A DNA stretch of 64,000 nucleotides. It comes from Nemertoderma westbladi. Its lineage: Eukaryota; Xenacoelomorpha; Nemertodermatida; Nemertodermatidae. The DNA is taken from positions 1-64,000 of the forward strand of contig JAUCBJ010000684.1 in assembly GCA_032718475.1 (NCBI GenBank), read 5' to 3'. The position numbers and the translations under genes are program-made. The notes under the pieces were generated by a model. It made no database searches and was not told the DNA's origin. It worked only from the letters and a program-made list of their open reading frames with translations. The first letter of the stretch is position 1; every line of letters starts with the position of its first letter. Below, one piece after another: positions 43,999-56,000 of this stretch.

Positions 43999-44079
43999 AT
44001 GGCTACTGGAGAGTCAGGGGGAAGTGGTGACGCAACCGCCCAACAGCAGTCAGAAGATAATCTACACTATCTGAGAACG
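43999..44079 (+). CDS. RyR: RyR coding exon 1
   Basis: 27 codons, [11 protein letters not shown]...LHYLRT, donor ACG|GTAAGT, phase 0. The short acidic leader before LRT is typical of the family. Confidence 0.93.
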
Positions 44080-47000
44080 GTAAGTATGGATTCATTAGCA
44101 TTCGAAAAAATTACTTAAACATCCTGTTCAGTCATTAACCCTTTGCTGCTCGAATTATTTTTACTGGTTTAAAAAAAATTTTTTTAGATTAGATAAACTG
44201 AAAACAGTCTAAAAGAACACATTAATGCCAAAAAAAAAATTTTTTTATTTTTTGAATATTTTTAATGAATGTTGTTCAGGAACAACAATGAGCATTAAAG
44301 GTAGCAATAATATTTGGTAAAATAGAATCAGATTCATCTTCCCCACTATCATTACTATCTGGTATGACAATTGAATACACCTTCTCTTTGTTCTGGTACC
44401 GAACTACTACTCCAAGGATCGGCAGGCTGCATTGGAGCTGCATTTTTAAGAAAACTTTGTCGGCTTGTCGACAAAATTTCGCCGCCACAACTCCCTATAA
44501 CCCATGACATTTGCTAGATCATCCGCATCTTCAAAGCCAGTGTCCTTCAAGATGCGTCTCAAGAAAGTCATGGGCTGTCCACCATTCTTATACACTCCAT
44601 GAGGCTGCCAAATCATAAGATTATGCACTGGCTGGTCCTCGCGGCGAAAGCAATGTCCTGCAAAGCGGAGGCGGCTTTGTTCTACAGTAGTGTCAAGCTT
44701 GGGGGGAACCAATGAGAGGCACCTCCAATGTTTTATAGTGTCTACTACTACGGTCAGCATGCTGCATAGCAGCTGCATTATATATATATTACATATATAT
44801 TAAGAATGCTGTGCCGGCTTGTCGATAAAATTGCGCTGCAACAACGCATGAGCCATGACATTTGCTAGATCATCCGCATCTTCAAGGTCAGTGTCCTTTA
44901 AGATGCGTCTCAAGAAAGTCATGGGCTGTACCCATGCTTATTCGCTCCATGAGAGCGTCAAAGCACAAGGTTATGCACTGGCTGGTCCTCACGGCGAAAG
45001 CAATGTCCTGCAAAGCGGAGGCGGTTCCGTTCAAGTGTCAAGCTAGTGAAGATTAATGGAAAACCTCCAATGCTATATAGAGTTTGGTTGAAGATGTGTT
45101 CCTTGTACTTGACAGAGAGAACTCAGCGCAAAATTCTTGTGAAAGTGCCACCCAGAGATTTGGTATCCTCTGCAGTTATAGCCCAGCATGGACTCCCATA
45201 TAAGAGTACTGGTACTACTGCTGCCATAAATAATCGAACCTTAAGGTTTCGTTTAAGGTACCGAACAATTAATTCGCAAGCATAAAAATCTGAATAGGTA
45301 ATAATAATAAATATTAGATGAGACACCAGATGAGTTATGAGACACCACTTCACTTAAATAACTGAGAAATAAAAACTAATAACAGTGTAATTTTAGCTTT
45401 CTTAAATGGGCAATGTTGTTGTGGGACAACAATCTTTAAAACACTACTAACTTGGTTAAAATCTATTAACAATCTATTGGAGCATTCGAAAATCATCTTA
45501 GACGTGTTTTCCTATCTACTCAATTTTTTTGGAACAGAAAAATTAAAGGGAATTGCATTTTTTAACAATATGAATGCACATGTTTTTTCAATTACCGCTT
45601 ATTGAAGCATAGGCTCACAATATGTAAGCCAATGTTCAAATTTCCCTCTTGAAAGCAAACGAAACTGATCCTCAGGTACAAGAAACATGTTGACAACCCA
45701 TATCAACCAATCAGATATCACATATTACCATTCTGAGATTAGGAGAGCCAATAATAGGAATGTTGTTCCGGAACAACACTGAGCAGCAAAGGGTTAAAAT
45801 AATATCAAACATTAGAGAAATTACTAATGCAGTAATTTATATAGCTTTTTACTATTTATTATAATGTATGAATTACTTTATCTCACGTCTATCCAAAGTG
45901 TGACAATTGACTTAAAATATTGAAACACTACACTGAGAAATGTAGTTAACTTACTATATACTTAGTTTTGTTTTATTTTTATTCTCGAAAATATGTGGTA
46001 CCGATGGGGGGAGGGGGGGGGGGGGGGGCTTGTTAAATTTACCTGAAATTTAGCAATAAATGTTTATGGCGGCTACTCTAATATTTCCAAAGGTAACCTT
46101 GTTTATGTTCATATCATAATTTTCATTGATATATCTTCTGTTTAGGGGGACACGGTGTGTTTTATGACTGTTGTAAAGCAAACGACACCGGATGGCGACA
46201 CTTTTACTGAGAAGATATCCTTAGCAGCTGACGGATTTGGGAACAGAATGTGTCACTTAGAGATAGTTAACGACAAGGTAAGCTACCGGTACCGGTATGC
46301 GGAAAAAACTTCGACAGATACGGGAACGCAAACTTTCGACGCAAAGAAAATTTATTCCTCTCCAGGGGAAAATCGACGCAAACATCAGCTGATTACTCCA
46401 AAAAATATAACCATGACCTGTTCTATTGACTTTAGTTTAATATTTTGGTTGAAATAACGCGCCTCTGTAACCTGCTCCTTTCCATAAATTGCTATTTTAT
46501 CTTTGACGCGAAATGTTTAATTCGCAAATGTTAATTTGTGAGATTTGCGTCCAGTTTCATCAAGCTGTCTCTCCTTCGATCGATATGGTATATTTAAGCT
46601 CTATATGCCACTACATCATATGGGAAGTTTTTTTTTAAAACTAAATAATCTAAAAAGAGCTTGATAAAATTAAGTCGTCCTTTTTAAAGAAAATGCTAGG
46701 TTTGCCCACCAATGCCTCCTCAACTTTAGCACATAATCTTACGGGAGAAAGAACTCTAGTGGAAGGCATACTATCTAAACACAATAATATTTTCGACAAA
46801 GACGTGGTGCAATCTTATAAAGCTTTTAGAGCCGATTGCCAGAATCACTTTATTAACGAAGGTTTCATCCGAGGCCCAGCCTTTAACCGCCACGTGCTCT
46901 GTCGCACGACAGCGCACGGGTTCCACCATAAACTCTGTCGGACGACAGCGCACGGGTTCCACCATAAACTCTGTCGGACGACAGCGCACGGGTTCCACCA

Positions 47001-50000
47001 TAAACTGTGTCGGGCGACAGCGCACGGGTTCCACCATAACCTCTGTCGGACGACAGCGCACGGGTTTCACCATAAACTCTGTCGGACGACAGCGCACGGG
47101 TTCCACCATAAACTCTGTCGGACGACAGCGCACGGGTTCCACCATAATCTCTGTCGTACGACAGCGCACGGGTTCCACCATAAACTCTGTCGGACGACAG
47201 CGCACGGGTTCCACCATAATCTCTGTCGTACGACAGCGCACGGGTTCCACCATAAACTCTGTCGGACGACAGCGCACGGGTTCCACCATAAACTCTGTCG
47301 GACGACAGCGCACGGGTTCCACCATAGACTCTGTCGGACGACAGCGCACGTGTTCAACCATAAACTCTGTCGAACGACAGCGCACGGGTTCCACCATAAA
47401 CTCTGTTGGACGACAGCGCACGGGTTCCACCATAAACTCTGTCGTACGACAGCGCACGGGTTCCACCATAAACTCTGTCGTACGACAGCGCACGGGTTCC
47501 ACCATAAACTCTGTCGGACGACAGCGCACGGGTTCCACCATAAACTCTGTCGTACGACAGCGCACGGGTTCCACCATAAACTCTGTCGGACGACAGCGCA
47601 CGTGTTCAACCATAAACTCTGTCGAACGACAGCGCACGGGTTCCACCATAAACTCTGTTGGACGACAGCGCACGGGTTCCACCATAAACTCTGTCGTACG
47701 ACAGCGCACGGGTTCCACCATAAACTCTGTCGGACGACAGCGCAAGGGTTCCACCATAAACTCTGTCGGACGACAGCGCACGGGTTCAACCATAAACTCT
47801 GTCGGACGACAGCGCACGGGTTCCACCATAAACTCTGTCGGACGACAGCGCAAGGGTTCCACCATAAACTCTGTCGGACGACAGCGCACGGGTTCCACCA
47901 CGCCCTTTCCACTCTTTATCCGATTTATGTGCCTGTAAATTCTGTCACTCACCCATTACAGATAAATTCCATATCTTGGTCTGTTCATCTGCCCCAACTC
48001 TCGCAACTCTAGCGAACGATTAATCTATTTATTTTATAATTTAGTTCCTATTTTAGTCTCGATATTTTCTTACTCTCGATAATTTTACTCTCGATATTTT
48101 TATTTTTTTTGGAACTCGCCATTATCATCACTCGCTTGATTATCGATATTTTTCAACACTCCGTATTTTTTTATTTTACTAGCGTTATTTTTACATCCAA
48201 TATTTTTCATATCTCGGTATTTTTTCAATATAACCTTATTTTACGATGATATAATAATAATCCATTTTTAGTTAACAAATTTTCAATTTTATTATCGATC
48301 CATGTGTGTAGTTCCTATATTCTATTTTAACATATTTATATTTATTGGTCAATTGAAATAATGAATAAATTCTCAGTTGCCTCGCTTGGGGGCGTAATGA
48401 TTTTATTAAAAAATATTTAAGCTTTGCGATTTATCTTTATATTTATGTATTTGTTTGGCATGGATTTATTACCAATCTCTTGTTATCCACAGGATATACC
48501 ACCGGACGTTACTGCCACAATGTTTGTACTTGAGAATGCCATGTCCAGCAAGGCGTTGCAGGAACTGCTAACATCATCGGGTAGTGACCTCATTGATAGT
48601 GCCATGTTTCATAAGACACTACTTTATGGACACGCCGTGCTACTGGGTCACTTCCATAGCAACATGGTGAGTTGTTAGGCGTTAAGCAACCGAATGTCTA
48701 TTTATTTGATTGTAATATTTGTGTGGTTTACATGGTTTATGTTTGTATTTCCAGTTGCAGCTTTCTGTAACACCGTATTTACTCGAATAAGAGCCCGCCT
48801 CGAATTTTACGCCCCCCTTACCATCCGCCTTCCCCGAATAAACGCCCCGGAATAAACAATGTGGGGCGTTAACATTGTTGAGAGTTAACTGATTGTTAAG
48901 CCTGAAAGTATATGTTGTAGGGTGTTGTACCGCTGTAATAGGCTGCATTGTAATAAAGATAATCCTGGTTTTATTTGAATTATTTCATTTGTTTAACTTG
49001 TTTTCTTGAATTTAACAACATTCTTTTAGGGTACTTAGATTCAAAATGCTGAAAATCTAGAACATAAACGTAAACGCCCCCACTCCAACCACATAATTTG
49101 GAACTTAAACGCCTTACCCGAATAAACGCCTCCCTCGAATAAACGCCTCCCCAATTGGCAAACTTTACTTAAAAACTTATAAACTTAAACGGCCAGGCTC
49201 TTATTCGAGTAAATACGGTATATAAAGTAAACGTCCCCTACTCCACCTTGTGGGCTGTAACTTAGTTAAACGTTCCCCCACTTCACGTTTTGTTTTATTT
49301 GCAGTATTTATCCTGCTTAAAGACCTGCAGCAGTAAAGATAAACTTGCCTTTGATGTTGGATTGTCTGAGGAAGACCCCACGTTAGAGAACAACTGGTGG
49401 ATAGTTCACCCCTCATCTAAGCAGCGATCGGAAGGGGAAAAGGTAGGCAGCGTTAGAGAAAATGTTGGCAACGTTAGGGAAAAGGTAGGCAGCGTTAGAG
49501 AAAATGTAGGCAGCGTTAGGATAAAACGTAGGCAGCGTTAGAGAAAATGTAGGCAACGTTAGGGAAAAGGTAGGCAGCGGTGGGAAAAGGTAGGCAGCGT
49601 TAGAGAAAATGTAGGCAGCGTTAGGGAAAAGTTAGGCAGCGTTAGGGAAAAGGTAGGCAGCGTTAGATAAAAGTTAAGCAGCGTTAGTAGAGAAAATGTA
49701 GGCAACGTTAGGGAAAAGGTAGGCAGCGTTAGTGGAGAAAATGTAGGCAGCGTTAGGGAAAAGGTCGGCAGCGTTAGTAGAGAAAATGTAGGCAACGTTA
49801 GGGAAAAGGTCGGCAGCGTTAGTAGAGAAAATGTAGGCAGTGTTAGGGAAAAGGTAGGCAGCATTAGTGAAAAGGTAGGCAGCGTTAGGGAAAAGGTAGG
49901 CAGCGTTAGTGAAAAGGTAGGCAGCGTTAGGGAAAAGGTAGGCAGCGTTAGAGAAAATGTAGGCAACGTTAGGGAAAAGTTAGGCAGCGTTAGGGAAAAG

Positions 50001-53000
50001 GTAGGCAGCGTTAGAGAAAATGTAGGCAGCGTTAGGGAAAAGTTAGGCAGCGTTAGGGAAAAGGTAGGCAGCGTTAGATAAAAGTTAAGCAGCGTTAGGG
50101 AAAAGGTAGGCAGCGTTAGTGGAGAAAATGTAGGCAACGTTAGGGAAAAGGTAGGCAGCGTTAGTAGAGAAAATGTAGGCAGCGTTAGGGGAAAGGTAGG
50201 CAGCGTTAGTGAAAAGGTAGGCAGCGTTAGGGAAAAGGTAGGCAGCGTTAGTAGAGAAAATGTAGGCAACGTTAGGGAAAAGGTAGGCAGCGTTAGTGAA
50301 AATGTAGGCGACGTTAGTGAAAAGGTAGGCAGCGTTAGGGAAAAGGTAGGCAGCGTTAGTAGAGAAAATGTAGGCAACGTTAGGGAAAAGGTAGGCAGCG
50401 TTAGAGAAAATGTAGGCAACGTTAGGGAAAAGGTAGGCAGCGTTAGAGAAAATGTAGGCAGCGTTATAGAAAATGTAGGCAACGTTAGGGAAAAGGTAGG
50501 TAGCGTTAGGGAAAAGGTAGGCAGTGTTAGTAGAAAAATGTAGGCAACGTTAGGGAAAAGGTAGGCAGCGTTAGAGAAAATGTAGGCAGCGTTAGAGAAA
50601 ATGTAGGCAACGTTAGGGAAAAGGTAGGTAGCGTTAGGGAAAAGGTAGGCAGCGTTAGTAGAGAAAATGTAGGCAACGTTAGGGAAAAGGTATGCAGCGT
50701 TAGTGAAAATGTAGGCAGCGTTAGGGAAAAGGTAGGCGGCGTTAGTAGAGAAAATGAAGGCAGCGTTAGGGAAAAGGTAGGCAGCGTTAGTAGAGAAAAT
50801 GTAGGCAACGTTAGGGAAAAGGTATGCAGCGTTAGTGAAAATGTAGGCAGCGTTAGGGAAAAGGTAGGCAGCGTTAGTAGAGAAAATGAAGGCAACGTTA
50901 GGGAAAAGGTAGGCAGCGTTAGTAGGGAAAATGTAGGCAGCGTTAGGAAAAAGGTAGGCAGCGTTAGGGAAAAGGTAGGCAGCGTTAGGGAAAATGTAGG
51001 CAGCGTTAGGGAAAAGGTAGGCAGCGTTAGTAGAGAAAATGTTGGCAACGTTAGGGAAAAGGTAGGCAGCGTTAGTAGAGAAAATGTAGGCAACGTTAGG
51101 GAAAAGATAGGCAGCGTTAGTAGAGAAAATGTAGGCAGCGTTAGGAAAAAGGTAGGCAGCGTTAGGGAAAAGGTAGGCAGCGTTAGGGAAAATGTAGGCA
51201 GCGTTAGGGAAAAGGTAGGCAGCGTTAGTAGAGAAAATGTTGGCAACGTTAGGGAAAAGGTAGGCGGCGGTAGTAGAAAAAATGTAGGCAACGTTAGGGA
51301 AAAGGTAGGCAGCGTTAGTAGAGAAAATGTAGGCAACGTTAGGGAAAAGGTAGGCAGCGTTAGGGAAAAGGTAGGCAGCGTTAGTAGAGAAAATGTAGGC
51401 AACGTTAGGGAAAAGGTAGGCAGCGTTAGTAGAGAAAATGTAGGCAGCCTTAGGAAAAAGGTAGGCAGCGGTAGTAGAGAAAATGTAGGCAGCGTTATGG
51501 AAAAGGTAGGCAGCGTTAGGGAAAAGGTAGGCAGCGTTAGGGAAAAGGTAGGCAGCGTTAGTAGAGAAAATGTAGGCAACGTTAGGGAAAAGGTAGGCAG
51601 CGTTAGGGAAAAGGTAGGCAGCGTTAGTAGAGAAAATGTAGGCAACGTTAGGGAAAAGGTAGGCAGCGTTAGTAGAGAAAATGTAGGCAGCCTTAGGAAA
51701 AAGGTAGGCGGCGGTAGTAGAGAAAATGTAGGCAGCGTTATGGAAAAGGTAGGCAGCGTTAGGGAAAAGGTAGGCAGCGTTAGTAGAGAAAATGTAGGCA
51801 ACGTTAGGGAAAAGGTAGGCAGCGTTAGGGAAAAGGTAGGCAGCGTTAGTAGAGAAAATGTAGGCAACGTTAGGGAAAAGGTATGCAGCGTTAGTAGAGA
51901 AAATGTAGGCAACGTTAGGGAAAAGGTAGGCAGCGTTAGTAGAGAAAATGAAGGCAACGTTAGGGAAAAGGTAGGCAGCGTTAGTAGAGAAAATGTAGGC
52001 AGCGTTAGGAAAAAGGTAGGCAGCGTTAGGGAAAAGGTAGGCAGCGTTAGGGAAAATGTAGGCAGCGTTAGGGAAAAGGTAGGCAGCGTTAGTAGAGAAA
52101 ATGTTGGCAACGTTAGGGAAAAGGTAGGCAGCGTTAGTAGAGAAAATGTAGGCAACGTTAGGGAAAAGGTAGGCAGCGTTAGTAGAGAAAATGTAGGCAG
52201 CGTTAGGAAAAAGGTAGGCAGCGTTAGGGAAAAGGTAGGCAGCGTTAGGGAAAATGTAGGCAGCGTTAGGGAAAAGGTAGGCAGCGTTAGTAGAGAAAAT
52301 GTTGGCAACGTTAGGGAAAAGGTAGGCGGCGGTAGTAGAAAAAATGTAGGCAACGTTAGGGAAAAGGTAGGCAGCGTTAGTAGAGAAAATGTAGGCAACG
52401 TTAGGGAAAAGGTAGGCAGCGTTAGGGAAAAGGTAGGCAGCGTTAGTAGAGAAAATGTAGGCAACGTTAGGGAAAAGGTAGGCAGCGTTAGTAGAGAAAA
52501 TGTAGGCAGCCTTAGGAAAAAGGTAGGCAGCGGTAGTAGAGAAAATGTAGGCAGCGTTATGGAAAAGGTAGGCAGCGTTAGGGAAAAGGTAGGCAGCGTT
52601 AGTAGAGAAAATGTAGGCAACGTTAGGGAAAAGGTAGGCAGCGTTAGGGAAAAGGTAGGCAGCGTTAGTAGAGAAAATGTAGGCAACGTTAGGGAAAAGG
52701 TAGGCAGCGTTAGTAGAGAAAATGTAGGCAGCGTTAGGTAGGCAGCGTTAGGGAAAAGGTAGGCAGCGTTAGTAGAGAAAATGTAGGCAGCGTTAGGGAA
52801 AAGGTAGGCGGCGGTAGTAGAGAAAATGTAGGCAGCGTTAGGGAAAAGGTAGGCAGCGTTAGTAGAGAAAATGTAGGCAACGTTAGGGAAAAGGTAGGCA
52901 GCCTTAGTAGAGAAAATGTAGGCAGCGTTAGGGAAAAGGTAGGCAGCGTTAGTTGAGAACATGTAGGCAGCGTTATGGAAAAGGTAGGCAGGGTTAGTAG

Positions 53001-56000
53001 AGGAAATGTAGGCAGCGTTAGGGAAAAGGTAGGCAGCGTTAGGGAAAAGGTAGGCAGCGTTATGGAAAAGGTAGGCAGGGTTAGTAGAGGAAATGTAGGC
53101 AACGTTAGGGAAAAGGTAGGCAGCGTTAGTAGAGAAAATCTAGGCAACGTTAGGGAAAAGGTAGGCAGCGTTAGTAGAGAAAATGTAGGCAGCCTTAGGA
53201 AAAAGGTAGGCGGCGGTAGTAGAGAAAATGTAGGCAGCGTTATGGAAAAGGTAGGCAGCGTTAGGGAAAAGGTAGGCAGCGTTAGTAGAGAAAATGTAGG
53301 CAACGTTAGGGAAAAGGTAGGCAGCGTTAGGGAAAAGGTAGGCAGCGTTAGTAGAGAAAATGTAGGCAACGTTAGGGAAAAGGTATGCAGCGTTAGTAGA
53401 GAAAATGTAGGCAACGTTAGGGAAAAGGTAGGCAGCGTTAGTAGAGAAAATGTAGGCAACGTTAGGGAAAAGGTAGGCAGCGTTAGTAGAGAAAATGTAG
53501 GCAGCCTTAGGAAAAAGGTAGGCAGCGGTAGTAGAGAAAATGTAGGCAGCGTTATGGAAAAGGTAGGCAGCGTTAGTAGAGAAAATGTAGGCAACGTTAG
53601 GGAAAAGGTAGGCAGCGTTAGTTGAGAACATGTAGGCAGCCTTAGGAAAAAGGTAGGCGGCGGTAGTAGAGAAAATGTAGGCAGCGTTATGGAAAAGGTA
53701 GGCAGGGTTAGTAGAGAAAATGTAGGCAACGTTAGGGAAAAGGTAGGCAGCGTTAGTAGAGAAAATGTAGGCAACGTTAGGGAAAAGGTAGGCAGCGTTA
53801 GTAGAGAAAATGTAGGCAGCCTTAGGAAAAAGGTAGGCGGCGGTAGTAGAGAAAATGTAGGCAGCGTTATGGAAAAGGTAGGCAGGGTTAGTAGAGGAAA
53901 TGTAGGCAACGATAGGGAAAAGGTAGGCAGCGTTAGTAGAGAAAATGTAGGCAGCGTTAGGAAAAAGTTGGGCAGCGTTAGTTGAGAACATGTAGGCAGC
54001 GTTATGGAAAAGGTAGGCAGGGTTAGTAGAGGAAATGTAGGCAACGATAGGGAAAAGGTAGGCAGCGTTAGTAGAGAAAATGTAGGCAACGTTAGGGAAA
54101 AGGTAGGCAGCGTTAGTAGAGAAAATGTAGGCAGCGTTAGGGAAAAGGTAGGCAGCGTTAGGGAAAAGGTAGGCAGCGTTAGGGAAAATGTAGGCAGCGT
54201 TAGGGAAAAGGTAGGCAGCGTTAGTGGAGAAAATGTAGGCAACGTTATGGAAAAGGTAGGCAGCGTTAGTAGAGAAAATGTAGGCAGCGTTGGGGAAAAG
54301 GTAGGCAGCGTTAGTAGAGAAAATGTAGGCAACGTTAGGGAAAAGGTAGGCAGCGTTATGGAAAAGGTAGGCAGCGTTAGTAGAGAAAATGTAGGCAGCG
54401 TTAGGGAAAAGGTAGGCAGCGTTAGTAGAGAAAATGTAGGCAACGTTAGGGAAAAGGTAGGCAGCGTTAGGGAAAAGGTAGGCAGCGTTAGTAGAGAAAA
54501 TGTAGGCAGCGTTAGGGAAAAGGTAGGCAGCGTTAGTAGAGAAAATGTAGGCAGCGTTAGGGAAAAGGTAGGCAGCGTTAGTAGAGAAAATGTAGGCAGC
54601 GTTGGGGAAAAGGTAGGCAGCGTTAGTAGAGAAAATGTAGGCAACGTTAGGGAAAAGGTAGGCAGCGTTAGGGAAAAGGTAGGCAGCGTTAGTAGAGAAA
54701 ATGTAGGCAGCGTTAGGGAAGAGGTAGGCAGCGTTAGTAGAGAAAATGTAGGCAGCGTTAGGTAGGCAGCGTTAGTAGAGAAAATGTAGGCAACGTTAGG
54801 GAAAAGGTAGGCATCGTTAGGGAAAAGGTAGGCAGCGTTAGTAGAGAAAATGTAGGCAACGTTAGGGAAAAGGTAGGCAGTGTTAGGGAAAAGGTAGGCA
54901 GCGTTAGTAGAGAAAATGTAGGCAGCGTTAGGGAAAAGGTAGGCAGCGTTAGTAGAGAAAATGTAGACAACGTTAGGGAAAAGGTAGGCAGCGTTAGGGA
55001 AAAGGTAGGCAACGTTAGGGAAAAGGTAGGCAGTGTTAGAGAAAATGTAGGCAGCGTTAGAGAAAATGTAGGCAGTTTTAGAGAAAAGGCAGACAATGTA
55101 GAGATCAGAATGGCAAATGATGACAATGTTGCATCTTCTTATGTATTAACTACGTCAGGTGAATCTGACCCCAGTTGCTTGGAATATGTCCTAAGAGAAG
55201 CTTGAAACATTAAACAACTGTAGATACTGAAAGTATACTGGTAGCCAAGGTAGCCAGACATACTGACATTGCGGGAAACTTCACGCCGTTAAATAAAGAA
55301 CTTCTGTCCGAGCACTGAATTCACCCTGACTCGAAAATTAAAATTATTTTATATAACTAAATAATTTATCGCTAAATAAAGTTGTTTCTTATATTCTCCG
55401 GGGCAGGATAGTTGTTAAATGGAGTTCGATACGGTAGCTCGTCGATTGATTGATTAATCGATATTTCCTGTAACCACAATAGGTTCGAGTTGGGGACGAA
55501 CTAATTCTCGTTAGTGTCGCTACAGAACGTTATCTCCATGTCTCGCAAGACCCGATTATAATCAACGCCTCCTTCCAACAAACCCAGTGGACGTTAGCGA
55601 GACTTTGCAATGGAGAGTTACGGAAGAAATCAATGGGTAAGTGATTGCGATAAACACGCTCTAAACTGTGATCACATATATTGTATTTATTTACCTAGTC
55701 TACAGATAGTGGCGCAAATTAATCGCGAGTGAAATAAAAAGTTTTGTTTATTGTTTTAGTTAGAAAACACCGCCACTGTAAAATGGTTTTTTAAACAGAT
55801 AGTTGGTATTTGCGGTCATTTTGCGACATTAACACATCAAGTCCCTCAATCCCGTCCTTCAACCTGGCCTGTATTTCGAGAAGTAAAGTGATAGGGAGTT
55901 GTGGCGGCGCAATTTTCTCGACAAGCAGGCACAGCATTCTTAAAAATACAGCAGCAATGCAGCATGCCGATCCTAGTAGTAGTAGTAGTATTTGTGTGGA

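Larger units (their letters stand above)
44135..45797. mobile_element. non-autonomous piggyBac-like element in RyR intron 1
   Basis: TTAA on both sides (44135-44138 and 45794-45797) and inverted ends CCCTTTGCTGCTC / GAGCAGCAAAGGG, the signature of piggyBac elements. Subterminal GTTGTTC(A/C)GGAACAAC palindromes occur near both ends. Two family-B retroelement fragments are nested inside. No transposase. Confidence 0.85.

Noticed and set aside
46693..48012. 439-codon plus-strand and 393-codon minus-strand frames
   Set aside because: Mostly the 36-bp array. Only the first 68 plus-strand codons are worth a second look and are listed separately.
49559..55126. Open frames up to 811 codons ([14 protein letters not shown] type, minus; [11 protein letters not shown] type, plus)
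   Set aside because: Product of 21- and 24-bp units in the RyR intron 4 array. They lie inside an intron of a well-supported gene.
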